DNA of 64,000 nt from NCBI GenBank assembly GCA_037974965.1, contig JBBPFI010000005.1, forward strand, positions 682,001 through 746,000. The letters are read 5' to 3'. Positions 1-10,863 of this stretch are shown here, piece by piece; position 1 is the first letter of the stretch; each line of letters starts with the position of its first letter. The notes beneath the pieces were generated by a model that did not search any database, had not been told where the DNA came from, and worked only from the letters and a program-made list of their open reading frames with translations. The position numbers and the translations under genes were made by a program. The stretch is from Dacryopinax spathularia (lineage: Eukaryota > Basidiomycota > Dacrymycetes > Dacrymycetales > Dacrymycetaceae).

Positions 1-235
1 ACATATCCACGGCGGAGAAGGAAGTGTCCATCTCATCTTAGCCCCACTTGACGCAGCGCTGGTTATTGATCGGGGGTGGGGGGTGAGGTTTCCGTTGGCG
101 GGGGCGCCGGGGAGCTGGGGGTATGCACGGGGGAGGGTGCTTGTGTATGCGCCGAGGGATTGGGGGGAGGTTGAGTGCGTCATGCGGTGCGTGGAGGCTG
201 GGAGGAGGTATTTGACTGCTGTGCCTGAGGATTGA
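1..235 (+). CDS. 3' end of a luciferase-like domain (DUF5519-type) protein, partial
   Basis: The frame starting at base 2 is open for 77 codons to TGA at 233-235; the gene begins outside the window. The reading starts with HIHGGEG and continues through LAPLDAALVIDRGW, VYAPRD and YLTAVPED. This matches almost residue for residue the last 77 residues of the complete gene at 42502-43558, which carries HIHGGESS, LSPLDAATVIERGW and VYAPRDEGEVEVV. The family is the fungal 'luciferase domain' proteins (DUF5519). No biochemical role is established for it as far as I know, and light emission should not be assumed. The two genes are dispersed paralogues about 43 kb apart. The assignment to the family is firm; the function is unknown. 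Confidence 0.85.
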   Translation, partial: HIHGGEGSVHLILAPLDAALVIDRGWGVRFPLAGAPGSWGYARGRVLVYAPRDWGEVECVMRCVEAGRRYLTAVPED

Positions 236-880
236 GCGCTGGATCGGGTGGGGGTGGCAAGCAGGAAGAAGAGGGGTTGCTGACAGTGCCGCTGCAACTG
301 GTGGGTTGGAGGGGTTGGAATTGACTGCTGTAGGGCGGGCATGGAGGTCGCGGTACGGTGGTTGGAATGGGAATGTGCAGGCGGAGGACTGGAATGTCTG
401 GGGAGAAACCAGGCCTGCTTGTTGGGGCTGAGGCGGTTCCATTTACACGCATAACGAGACCCGTCCTCACTCTGAGTCTGCTTCAACACCACGCATTCCG
501 ATTCTTCACCACCTAAGACGGCACAGCAGCTCGTGCAGAAAGCCAACACAAGAGTCCCAAACGAGCGCTGGAGTGCGCTCGCCCGGCTTTGTAAGTCGGG
601 TGGTGGCAGTTGTACTGTCTCGAGTGATTGAGTCATTCGTGGAATGTGATGCGGTGATGCAATGGAGCGTGCTCTCTCTGCTCTCAGAGTGAGGCACGCC
701 GATCCCCACGAATCATGTTTGAGCGGAGGGGTGAATCAACGTGGATCATATCATACAGTTCCCGAACCAAAGCTCCAAAATGGTAGAAAGAGGCCAGCGT
801 TCCCCTCATTCCATCCGTACGAAAAGAAAGACTCCCAACCAGCTTGACACATCCACCTTCCTCCTCCTCGCCACCGCACC
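236..880. other. Intergenic region between convergent genes
   Basis: This stretch lies between the ends of two genes that point at each other. Only short overlapping frames without family resemblance are present. I see no RNA gene, repeat array or further coding exon. Confidence 0.5.
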
Positions 881-1864
881 TCATCCCCCTCCCCCAGCCT
901 GCGCCCTCTTGATAACCTCGACCGCCCTCCCCCACCACATATCCCTCACCCCTGCCTCCCACGTCCCATCCCTACACATCCCATCCCACCCATGCCCCAC
1001 CCCCTCAACCCTAACGCTCACCGGCTCCCTCCCCTTCCTCTCAAGCTCACTCGCAAACTCCTCCGCTTCCTCCGCGAGGTAGTCGTACTCGCACGTCAGT
1101 ATCATTGTGCGTCCTTTATCGGGGAACTTTTCAGCAGGTGCAAAGCGGGGTGACAGCCTCGGGTCGGAGAGCGTGCTGTAGGGGCCTGGGCGAGGGAGAG
1201 AGAAGAGGTAGGCGTTCCTGAACCGGGTGCCGTCCGGGATGGAGATGACCGTTCCCTTTTCCCTCCCCTTTAGCTTCAAGATGGGCGGAGCGCGTTTCTC
1301 AGCATAAGGAACGGTAAAGTCCACCGCCGGGTAAAACGCCACCACCCCCTTCACCCACCCATCCGGCACAGTACCCGTCAAGGCCAGGGATAAGTTCCCA
1401 CCAGCGCTAAACCCGCCTACGGTCACGCGCTCGGTGTCGAATAAGCCGCCTTCGTTCGCCCGGACCCAGTGGAGGACGTGCAGGACGTCGTCGTACGCTG
1501 CTGGCCATGGGTGCTGTGGTGCCATCCGGTAGTCCGCGTCGACTACCCAGCACGCAGCTTCGCGCGCCACAAGCTGGCAGAACCGGGCGTCGATGCCGTG
1601 TAGGTCGAATGTGAACCCTCCGCCGTGGATGTTGATATGGACCGGCCTTGGGCCCTTCGAGTCCGAGGAGGCGGGAGGTGCGTGGAGGTAGAGCGAGATC
1701 CTGTTCTGCGCCGGGCCGAGGATGCTAAGATGGCGCACGTTGGAGAGGTCGAGCTTTGACCGGTGGCGGCGGACGTAGAGGCGGACGAGGATGTTGCGCA
1801 GGGCGAAGTGGATGCGGAGGTTGAGGTATTGGAGCGAACGGGCGAGCCAGGTGAGGAGGGACAT
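881..1864 (-). CDS. Alpha/beta hydrolase-fold esterase/lipase, HSL-like (paralogue 1)
   Basis: An intronless frame of 327 residues. It carries the hormone-sensitive-lipase-type oxyanion motif HGGG (80-83), the nucleophile elbow GFSAGG with Ser153, a likely catalytic Asp261 in CEYDYL and His291 in GVGHGWD, so the catalytic triad looks complete. A hydrophobic, basic N-terminus (about 1-35) could anchor it to a membrane. The family hydrolyses ester bonds of small or lipid substrates; the substrate here cannot be told. It lies head to head with a clear paralogue at 2699-3835 across an 834-bp gap. The ATG at 1862-1864 is the only sensible start; a GTC microsatellite lies just upstream. Confidence 0.85.
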   Translation of the reverse strand: MSLLTWLARSLQYLNLRIHFALRNILVRLYVRRHRSKLDLSNVRHLSILGPAQNRISLYLHAPPASSDSKGPRPVHINIHGGGFTFDLHGIDARFCQLVAREAACWVVDADYRMAPQHPWPAAYDDVLHVLHWVRANEGGLFDTERVTVGGFSAGGNLSLALTGTVPDGWVKGVVAFYPAVDFTVPYAEKRAPPILKLKGREKGTVISIPDGTRFRNAYLFSLPRPGPYSTLSDPRLSPRFAPAEKFPDKGRTMILTCEYDYLAEEAEEFASELERKGREPVSVRVEGVGHGWDGMCRDGTWEAGVRDMWWGRAVEVIKRAQAGGGG

Positions 1865-1883
1865 CTTGTCTGTGACGCGATAG

Positions 1884-1908
1884 GTGTCGTCGTCGTCGTC
1901 GTCGTCGA
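1884..1908. repeat. GTC trinucleotide microsatellite upstream of the hydrolase
   Basis: About eight uninterrupted GTC units lie some 20 bp upstream of the minus-strand hydrolase start, probably in its 5' leader. Confidence 0.8.
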
Positions 1909-2698
1909 TGTAGAGCTACATTGTTCCTACGGTATGAGCTCAGGATAGTTGACAATGGGCGCTTGTTCTATCGCCGATCGAGGTCTCGTGATCCCTTTCG
2001 GCCGCCGACACCACACAACCTCCTAATGCACCCCAAGCGTCCTCTGTACTGTAACTGTACTATAGTGGCCAGCTCCTCTGCTCTTCCAGGTGCTATCGAT
2101 CCTCCTCTGCTCTATGAACAGTTCTCCGAGTCCGAAAGCGAGCCAAATATCAACCCCGAGCTGCTGTGTGCCACAGTCGGTATCCAACTGTCCGTTGAAC
2201 CCAGGTATCTGAGCCCACGCATCACCCACGCACTAACGTCCACGCCCTTCCATTCAATTAGTCCAGAAGGCTACTTGTCCGTCTCACGCTCTATCAGCTG
2301 CTCTCACTCTACACTCTTGGGCGCTGCGATCGTACTGCTATGCAAGCAAGGGCTAAAGCAGAGATGTGCATGGATCTATGTGCTTGGGTCGGCTGTCTTC
2401 GCTGCTGACTCGCTGCTGCCTTGCTGGGACTGGGTGGACAGGCCTTTGTCGATCTGTCTGCTTTGCTCAGGGCGCCCTGCATGGGGAAGAGCACTTGGGT
2501 AGTGCTATCGATTCTTTGTTCTGCGGCTGCATGGGAGTCACCAATATCTGATTCTCTGAGGGACGCTGACCCACAGGGCCACAGGATGCAGGACGAATAT
2601 CCACCCCTCAGGCAAGGCGTATAAAAGGCTCAAACGTCGCCCACCCCAATCCACTGCTCACTCATCCCCTCTGATACCCACATCCCAGCCCGACAGCG
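1909..2698. promoter_or_regulatory. Shared divergent promoter region of the two hydrolase paralogues, with a TATA box at 2620-2627
   Basis: The gap between the two head-to-head hydrolases holds no convincing coding exon. On the plus-strand side there is a good TATA box, TATAAAAG at 2620-2627, 72 bp before the ATG at 2699, with a pyrimidine-rich leader after it. I see no equally clear TATA for the minus-strand gene. Confidence 0.6.
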
Positions 2699-3835
2699 AT
2701 GTTCCTCCTCAGCAGCCTACAGCATCTCCTCGTCTACCTCCGCCTCCAGCTGTACTTCGTCCCGCGCAGAGCCTTCGTCCATCTCCTCATGTTCCTCCGC
2801 TCCATGCGCGACCCCCTCCCGTCGTACGTCCAAGTCGTGCGGATCCCTCGCCCATCGGGAGGGAAGATCGTGCTGCATCTTTATCCTCCTTCGGGCTCCC
2901 GCTCTGGCACAACTCCGAACCCAGGCGGGACAGGACCAGGACCCGACCCCGCTCCGCAGCCGGTACACATCAACATCCACGGCGGCGGCTTCTGTCTCCC
3001 TTTCCACGGCATCGACCGCCCGTTCTGCACGCTCGTCGCCCGCTCCGCCCGCTGCTGGGTTGTAGATGCCAACTACCGGGACGCGCCCTCGCACCCTTTC
3101 CCCGCCGCGTACGAGGACGTGCTTCATGTCCTCGCTTGGGTCCGGGCGCGCGGTTCGGCCCGTTCGCGTTCGGGAGAATCGGAATCCGAATTCAACTTCG
3201 ACCCGGAGCGGATCACACTGGGTGGGTTTAGCGCAGGTGCGAATCTTGCACTCGCCGTGGTGGGCAGCTTGCCGCAAGAATCGAAGTCGGAGTCGGGGTG
3301 CGTGAAGGGCGTGGTGGCGTTTTATCCCGTGGTGGACTTTAGCGTGTCTTATTCGGAGAAACCGGCGCCTGCTGTCTCCGTCTCGAGGATGAAATTGCCC
3401 AGAGAGAGGGGGAGGGTGGTCCCGCCTTCGCAGGGGGAGATGTTCAATGCTGCGTATCTTCGCTCTCTCCTTTCGCGGACAAAATCATCATCAGCAGCAG
3501 GAGCGGGAAACGAAGTGCTCAAGGACCCCCGGCTCTCCCCGCTCTTCGCCCCGCCCGACCAATTCCCCTCCAAGGGACGAACGATGATCCTCGCCTGTTC
3601 AGAGGACTTCCTAGGCTCCGAAGCGCTCCAGATGGCCCGCGCGCTCGAGAGGGCTGGGAGGGAGCCGGAAGTCGTTTGGCTCGAAGGGTGGGGACATGGG
3701 TGGGATAAGGTTTGTCCGGAGGGGTCGGAGGGAGCGAGGGTGAGGGATGTGATGTGGGAGAGGGCGGTGCGGGTCATTAGAAGGGCGCAGGGGCAGGATG
3801 AGAGAGAGCTGGGAGCTGGGAGTGAGATGGCCTAG
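2699..3835 (+). CDS. Alpha/beta hydrolase-fold esterase/lipase, HSL-like (paralogue 2)
   Basis: An intronless frame of 378 residues, paralogous to the minus-strand hydrolase at 881-1864 along its length (for example VHINIHGGGF, HGIDRPFC, CWVVDANYR, GFSAG, VVAFYPVVDF, KGRTMIL, GHGWDKVC). The HGGG oxyanion motif is at 94-97, the nucleophile is Ser178, the likely Asp is 303 and His is 333. It is longer than its paralogue through a Gly/Pro-rich insert at about 66-88 and a Ser/Glu-rich insert at about 152-166. A TATA box at 2620-2627 supports the chosen start. The head-to-head arrangement suggests an inverted local duplication followed by divergence. Substrate unknown. Confidence 0.86.
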   Translation: MFLLSSLQHLLVYLRLQLYFVPRRAFVHLLMFLRSMRDPLPSYVQVVRIPRPSGGKIVLHLYPPSGSRSGTTPNPGGTGPGPDPAPQPVHINIHGGGFCLPFHGIDRPFCTLVARSARCWVVDANYRDAPSHPFPAAYEDVLHVLAWVRARGSARSRSGESESEFNFDPERITLGGFSAGANLALAVVGSLPQESKSESGCVKGVVAFYPVVDFSVSYSEKPAPAVSVSRMKLPRERGRVVPPSQGEMFNAAYLRSLLSRTKSSSAAGAGNEVLKDPRLSPLFAPPDQFPSKGRTMILACSEDFLGSEALQMARALERAGREPEVVWLEGWGHGWDKVCPEGSEGARVRDVMWERAVRVIRRAQGQDERELGAGSEMA

Positions 3836-4209
3836 TAAAGACCTGCCTCCAGGCTGTTCGTCCTTCCCCGGGGGACGAGAAAGTCCGTTATCCGTACCAT
3901 ACCAGTATACGGCAGAACAGCGCAATTGCAATCGGTAGATCTTGCAGAAAGAGAAAGTGGACATGTTTGGTCATTGCAACAATGTGATGATTGATGGACA
4001 AACCCAAGCGCCGGGGGATCCCAACAATGCACATGAAAACACGCCGGCAATCCCCGGCCTCTGAGGCCGGACTGAAACCCCGCAATCGGTCGATCGCCGA
4101 CCGCTCGCTCGGGTCAACTCTACCGCCTTCTCTCCTCCCTCTCCTCCTTCCCCTCCCTTCTGTTCTACATAACAGCCTCCAGTAGCTTGAAAGCGGCTCG
4201 CCTGTGGTA

Positions 4210-6005
4210 ATGCAACGTCAACTCCTTTGCTCAACGCTCAATATCTACAAACTGGCTTCTACTACTTCGGTGACTGCGGCTCGGAGATTGGACGCGACCA
4301 GGCGTCACTTCTCTACTACAGGGAGCAGGATGAAAGAGGTCCAGAACCTGACCGTCTTTGGTGGTGGGCTTATGGGTACGCACTCCCTCAAAACCCGCAT
4401 GTATGCGCCTTACTGACGTCGTGAGCAGGCGCGGGGATCGCCCAAGTTGCTTCCCAAACCGGGTTCAAGGTCACCCTCTGCGACCTTACCGACCAAGCAC
4501 TCGCCACGTCAAAGAAGACGATCGAGAAATCGTTATCCAGAATAGCGAACAAGAAGTTCCCGGACTCCACCACCTCGCAACAAGACTTCATCCAGTCCAC
4601 TCTCTCCTCCATAACCCTCACAACCGACGCACCCGCCTCTGTCCAGCATGCAGACTTGGTAATAGAAGCCATCGTCGAGAACGTTAAAGTGAAGCAGGAG
4701 CTGTTTGCCATGCTTGATGAGGCTTGTGCGGAGGAGACGATCTTTGCGAGTAATACGAGTAGTCTGAGCGTCGCCGAGATTGCGAGCGCTACGGGGGAGG
4801 GGAGGAGGAGAAGGTTTGGGGGGCTGCATTTCTTTAATCGTGCGCCATGCGCTCGCCGCCCACGTACGATGATGCCTGACTATTGGATGCGTAGCTGTGC
4901 CTCAGATGAAGCTGGTGGAGGTTATTAGAACGGAGGAGACGAGCGAGGAGACGTTCCAGACTCTGTTGGACGTGTGTAAGAGGATGGACAAGAAGGCTGT
5001 GGCGTGTAAGGATACTCCTGGGTGTACGTTCGCTCTTCCCTCCTGACCGGGTACGACGCTAATCCGTTTGGACAGTTATTGTTAATAGACTGTACGTTCC
5101 GTGTTCCGCTCTCTTTATCTCCTGCCACTCCCTGTCTCCCTCTCCCTCCCCCCCTTCCTTCTCCTCCCGCTCCTCCTTCTCGCTGCTCCCTTCCTCCCTC
5201 TCCCTGCCCTTCTATACTGCCTTTCCCCTTCCCCTTCCTCTTACAAGATAGCCTGACCCGCCCGACCTGCACAGGCTCGTACCCTACATGTTCGAAGCCA
5301 TCCGCATGCTCGAACGCAAAGACGCGACCGCAGAAGACATAGACGCAGCTATGAAGCTCGGCGCTGGATATCCTATGGGTCCGTTTGAGCTGCTTGATTT
5401 TGTGGGGTTGGATACTGGTGCGTTCTTTCTTCTGATTTTGCCTCTTTGTTTCTCCTTCTGCGTCACTTTGTGGTTCTGATCGATTTGGGCTGGATGTGAG
5501 GTCTTTCTTCCCCATGCCGTATGCTTGCCTCCCTTTCTGGCTTCGGCCATGGCTGACTGGGCTGGGGGCGGGCCTGGAATGTCTAGCTTGCCGGGCTTCA
5601 TCCCAGTACCGTTAGGCTGGGGAGTAGGACGGGCCGACTCTGGCTGGGCTGGGCTGATTCGCCGCGGTGGCCCAAATTCTACCACGCCAGGCTGGGCTGG
5701 ACTGCTTCGCCATAACTTGCGAGCCGGGCCAACCCAGTCTGGCACTCATTCCTAAATCGGCCTGAGCTACTGGATATGCATCGTGCTGACCCAAACTTGC
5801 AGCCCAACACATAATGGACGGCTGGCGCGCAAAGGTTGAGTCTGGCCAAGAGAAGTCTCTCTCTCGCGATCTTGTGGCCCCTTCTACACTACTGGCGGAG
5901 AAGGTCAAGGAAGGGAAGTTGGGGAGGAAGTCGGGTGAGGGGTTCTATAAGTGCGTCTTACTCTCTCCTCGCACAGCCCGGCTTCTGATCGCAAGCAGGT
6001 ACTGA
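4210..6005 (+). CDS. 3-hydroxyacyl-CoA dehydrogenase, short-chain type, with mitochondrial presequence
   Basis: Seven exons fit: 4210-4375, 4429-4839, 4895-5023, 5076-5091, 5275-5417, 5803-5950 and 5999-6005, giving 339 residues. The enzyme oxidises 3-hydroxyacyl-CoA with NAD+ in beta-oxidation. The Rossmann motif [13 protein letters not shown] is rebuilt exactly across the first splice. Later family signatures are [49 protein letters not shown] and [19 protein letters not shown]. The first 43 residues are basic and Ser/Thr-rich and contain RHFSTT, typical of a mitochondrial presequence, so matrix location is likely. Exon 4 is only 16 nt and the last exon only 7 nt, giving the C-terminus GEGFYKY. 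The fifth intron (385 bp) is unusually long and rich in GGCTGGGCTGG-like runs. Confidence 0.9.
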
Positions 6006-6243
6006 TGGAGAGATGCTTGGGAGGAGGAAACGAGGGCAAGGGCACGCGTGGGGTATGGAATTGCATTGCTCGCACTTGTATGCTACAGTATACCGCTGAG
6101 GAGAGTACGGTGAGGGGGAAAAGTGAGGGGATTGCAACAAAGCTGCGATGAATGCCTGCGACCAAGGGTGTAGAGACAAGTACAGAGAGAACAAGCTCAC
6201 ATATTAGAGCAAAAAGCGGGGGCGGAAATGAAGGAGCCGGAGA

Positions 6244-9200
6244 CTACGCCACATAATTGAACGTGTCCCTCGTCCCGTCCGCGCGCTCGATATACTCTTT
6301 CTCCAGCAGCGTATCGATCGCCTTCTTGATATCCGGAATGCGGGGCGTGAACCGCGCAGCGATGATCTGGGTCACTTCTGCGATCAGGGCTTGGGCTTTC
6401 ATCGTCTTGCGCGACTTCATCACGCGGACGATCGTCGCTTGGATCACAAACTTGCGGTCGTCGTCGACTGTCTTGAGAACTTCGGACGTGTCCTGCTTGT
6501 TCTCCGTCTTGACAGGCATGTTCAGGTTGATCCGGATCTTCTTGTTCTTATAGTCTGCCCCGTGCGTCAGCATCCACATCCCTCCCAGAGTTCAGATCAT
6601 GTCAAGTGGAAAGGGACGTACTCGGGTTGTAGTCATACGTATCCTTCTCGTCGCTCAGCAGCACCTTCGACTTCACCAACACGTTCATCACCGGCTCCAG
6701 CTGATCCTTCGGGATCCCCGTAGCCTGCACCAGCTCCTCGAGCGTAAGGCTGTCATTATCGTTATACTGCAGCAGGACCGCCATCTGATACGAGCTCGTC
6801 ATGAAGATATACTTGGGGTTCATCTTGTTCGCGCGGAGCTCGTTCCTCGACAAGTTCCAGTGCCACGTGAGCTTCCGGCCGGAATGCTTCGACTGGTAGA
6901 AGCCCTGGAAACGGTTGTATGTCGACAAGATGTCGGCAGGGATGTTGAAGTCGATCTTGGGCGCCTGGACGGGCCAGAAGTTCGTGCCGAGCACGAGGAT
7001 GCTGAAGTTTATCTCCATTTCGCCGTGGTTCTGCTCTTGCTTCTGCTTGAACTGATCCGTCAGGTCCTTGGAGAGAGACATGTCCGTGAACATGCGTTGG
7101 AGCTTGTTCGTGTACTCGAACCCGCACGCTTCTTTCAGCTTGGAGATCATGGACGCTTCGGCTTCGTCGGACGCGGAGACGGAGTGGATGAGCCGCTTGG
7201 AGAGCTTGGAGCTGTAGAAGGTCTGGAAGACGTCCTTGTCTTCCAGGTATTTGAACAGGATCATCTGTACCCCGCATCAGCGTCTTCCTTCTCCACTAAT
7301 CGCGCGAGTCGAAAAGAACGCACCACTTCGTTCAAAGCCTGCTCCAGGTCAGCCTCTTCGCTCATCTTGTTGCTCTTCCTGAGCAAGGCATCCGTATGGC
7401 GCGCCAACAACTCAGGCGACTTGGCCGCATTAGACCCAGTTGCAGCGTTCGTGTTAACAAAGTCGCGACAGGCCTTATCGAGGGAAGCGACGAAGCCGGC
7501 TTCGCCCTTAAAGCTACGGTTGACGACTTCCTGGTTCCTCCTGTGCACTTCGAGCAGGGCGTCGACGTATGCTTTCGGTTCCTGCGTGCACCAATCAGCT
7601 CCTATTCCTTCGAAGGTGCCCTGGTTTGGGCAAGTGGAGAAGGAGAAGGAGATCGTACCACCTGATCAGCCGCCTCCGGCCCTCCGCTCCCCACAAGTTT
7701 CTGCACCGCCGCCAACCCAGCCTTACGGACGTGATCCTCGAATTTCTTGCGCAGCGGCTCGAGCCCCTCGGGGATGCGCGCGAGAAGCGCGTACATCCGT
7801 TGCAGGTCCTCGTCTTTGTCGAAGTCGAGCAGGTTCTGGAAATCGTCCCACATCTTCTGGGCGTGCGCGCGGATGAGGACGTCTTCACACTTGAGGATGA
7901 GCTGGCGTAGGGGTCAGTATCATTATCACCATCTTCATCAGTGGCAGAAACGAAGCCGAAGACGAAAAAGTGGGAGAGGATGCAGGAGATGAGCAGAGTG
8001 GGAGAATAGCTTACCCCCTTGCGCGTGCTGGAATGCAAATACATCTCCACCCTGTCCTCTTCCTCTTTCAGCCTAGCTTCCGCCTTCTTCAAATACTCCG
8101 AAACCGTGTTCTCAGCCAAGAACTGCTCCGACTCGGCCTTGTAGTAGTTCTCCGTCGCCTGAAGGAAGGGTGTCTGGAATGCGGACTCGTACACGCTCAG
8201 GTTCGAGCGGTTGGAGTCTTGCTCGTCCAGCCCGAGGGAGACTGCGCATACATTGTGAGATTGGATGGATGGATGGGGTGAGGGGGAGAAAAGGGGGAGA
8301 CATACCGAATGAACCGACGACTTGCTTGATCAGACCGGTGTTGATGCTCTCCCCATTCCGTTGTCGTTCGATCAAGCGCAGGATCGCATTCGCAAGCTTG
8401 TTGTTCTTCGCTTGGATGTACTTGAACATCTCGTCATTCCAGACAACCAAAGCCAGCTATCATCACCGCGTCAGTCATCCCATTCACCGGAGGAGAGAGA
8501 GTACGCACAGTGTAGACGGTATAGACGTTCTTCCGCCCCTCGTCTTTCTCCCGCTTGACCCAGTGGCGGTTCAGGTAGGTAAACAACCGGTTGACGTAGT
8601 TCGCCCCGACGGTATAACGGTTCCACTCCTCGGCATATTTCTGGAGGAGCGTCTCGTCGTGTAAGGAGTCGGTTTGCTAGCGACCGCCAGAACCATTAGT
8701 ACACTATACTCACTTTGAGGCTGAGAGACGAGGGACGCACCCCGCGGATACTCTGCAGATGATCTCGGAAGTATCGTTGTAGCGAGTTGTACAGATCGGA
8801 GCCCATGAGGTTGGCGCCGGTCGCTGTTGATATATGCGTCAGCATAATCGTTCACCAACTTTCAACTCTCCTCCTTCCCTCCCTTCCTGCTCGTCCTCTC
8901 GCCGTCTTCTCCGAGGGAGCAAGAGGAAGCCAGATATAAGATGAGAGAGGAAGAGCAAAGAGTAAGAAGCATGGAGCAGGGAAGAAAGAGGGAGAGAATG
9001 TGAGAGAAGAAACGAAACGTACTCCTCGTCCCCCCTATAGGCGTCTCCAAACTCCCACCATGCATCCTCGAGCTCGTACAATAATTATATGCGGTCGTAT
9101 ACAGCCCCATGTACTTCGTGTACGATACGCCGTCCTTTAGCCTATACACGCCCATCAAGTCAGCTACTGTTCAAAGCAGGCATACGGGCGCCCTGTCATA

Positions 9201-9447
9201 GTGCGCATATAACCAGGCGCCGAAGGCGCCGCAGGTGCCGAAGGGCTCGAAGGGCGTGGAGGGAGATGACAGGGAAAGGGAGGAGGGCAAAGAGAGAGAG
9301 GGAGGAGAAGGGAGAGAGGAGAGGGACATACCGCGTCATGATCCCATCTACACCATGATGCAAATACGCCCAAGTAGTCGCCAAGTCCGCGTTCGGGCCT
9401 GGCTGGGGCGGGGTGGGGGGGCGAGGGGGTAAGCTGCTGTCGGCCAT
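6244..9447 (-). CDS. CUL1: Cullin-1, scaffold of SCF ubiquitin ligases
   Basis: Ten exons, listed 5' to 3' on the minus strand: 9332-9447, 9023-9141, 8741-8823, 8509-8676, 8306-8456, 8015-8241, 7662-7901, 7324-7581, 6622-7264, 6244-6554. They give 771 residues, close to other CUL1 proteins. Diagnostic stretches are YMGLYTTAYNYCTSS near the N-terminus, YLNRHWVKREKDEGRK, FQNLLDFDKDEDLQRMY, EAGFVASLDKACRDFVN and LNMPVKTE. The winged-helix B domain ends FNYVA. The expected neddylation lysine is K715 in VRVMKSRK, 56 residues from the end, as in animal CUL1. The cullin-1 assignment rather than cullin-3 or -4 rests on the N-terminal half and the C-terminal ending. It should bind Skp1-F-box modules and Rbx1; an F-box gene lies at 37.7 kb. 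Confidence 0.94.
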
Positions 9448-10863
9448 TCTCTCTTTTCTTGGGCACTGGACTCTCGAGAGTTGGGGGGGCTTATCAATCA
9501 CAGGTAGTATGAAATAGGCAGAGCGGGGTAGGCGGTGAGCAGATGAGCGTTGGAGGTGAGGTGCAGCTGGTGGCGAGGAGATGCTGGACGACGACGACGA
9601 GCAAGCGTGACTTGCACTAGTGGGCTGAGTAGAGCGGTGGGATAAGGCGTGTGCGTGTGCCACCGTGCGCCTTGGCGGCTGTGAGTGTGAGGATGGGCGA
9701 TGCCATCACTCTTTGTGCGCCACTGGGGCGGAAGCTATTGCGTGCCAGTTGCAAGTCACTGGCGCGGGGGGAGTCATGCCAAATACCGTACATCGCCTTG
9801 CTACTTCCTTCTGCGATCTGCATAACCAAACCCATTGCGGAATCTTCCTGGGGAGAAACGTCCATACAGATGATGAGTCCAAACTCTGTACGACATCGTT
9901 CTACCGAAGTCCGACTCTGCAAGCCGTAAGGCCACTTCGTCAGCTGACAAATCATTCGCCTAAAGGACCAAATTTGACTATCAGTCATCGCATTAGACCA
10001 CCATCTTATACAGTTTTTCACCCGTTTGTTTCGGCATGTTCCTCAACCAGTGCAGCTCTGCCAAGGATCCGTGAAGTGACAATGTTTGAGCGCTGACGAC
10101 AAAGCATGAAATACATTGCCGAACTGTGAGGAAGCTAAAAGAGGACGCGCGAGGGTCCTCCCGGACTGGTTCACGACTGTCCGGAACTTCTAACTTCTGC
10201 AGTTACTGGGCGACAGCTCTCAAGACAGGCTCTTCTACCCTCGAAACTTGCCATTATCGTGCAGAATGAGTCCGAGCAACCGGCCTTCCACAAACCACGA
10301 GACCATCCAGGAAGTGTGACGTTTTGTACGGGGTCCCTCGCATGCGCGGACGTCCGCACAGATTAGGGTTACCGGCCGTATAGCCGGTTTCCGTACGGGT
10401 CCATAGTTTAGGCACTTAATCTACCTTCCTCGAAATAAGTTAAATTCACGTTTGGATCTGTCTCGGGAACTTTCCCCCAAACGCCCGATTGTTCCCAACA
10501 ATACTATAATGTACCTTGAAGGATATTAACAATGAACTGACTTGTTATCACCTCGCTTGCCGCCGACGTCTACGTCTGTGATGTCCATCCTGCACTTCCT
10601 GGGGAACTACCTTCGCGCCGTTATTCTCCATACTGACAGACCGAACGCTTTCAATACCAACAAGTACGTTCTCACCGTAGGCTTTCCAAAGGTCATTGGC
10701 AATACTGACGCTAACTATATTTTCATCATTTTACATTAGGGTCGGTTTTTAAAAATGAAGGCGCTCTCGTCACGCGAATCGACACAGCAATTCCGATTCA
10801 AGTCCCGCCTTGTCACCACATTCGCGTCTCGTTCGTCTCTTCCACTCAAACCACCACGACAAA
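9448..10863. other. Intergenic region between CUL1 and gene A; left edge of the accessory island
   Basis: No protein family is recognisable. A 134-codon minus-strand frame at 9617-10021 and shorter plus-strand frames have no supporting signals. The region holds the first copy of the island's short repeat at about 10635-10663, preceded by GACAG and followed by GTACGT, and a small inverted repeat around 10373-10390 (ACCGGC, then GCCGGT). Confidence 0.5.
10635..10663 (+). repeat. Single copy of the island short repeat, bracketed by splice-like AG and GT
   Basis: Reads CAGACCGAACG, a divergent centre, then TCAATACCAAC. The base before the conserved ACCGAACG block ends a GACAG, and the copy runs straight into GTACGTTC, so it has the outline of a very short exon. 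Confidence 0.75.

Noticed and set aside
1-235. Bioluminescence because of the name 'luciferase-like domain'.
   Set aside because: The domain name reflects weak family history; nothing here shows a luciferase or luciferin pathway.
6599-7876. A 425-codon plus-strand frame antisense to cullin-1.
   Set aside because: It is a shadow frame; the minus strand encodes conserved cullin sequence across it with proper splice sites.
10360-10375. TTAGGGTTA resembles telomeric repeat.
   Set aside because: Only one and a half units are present; it is too short to mean anything.
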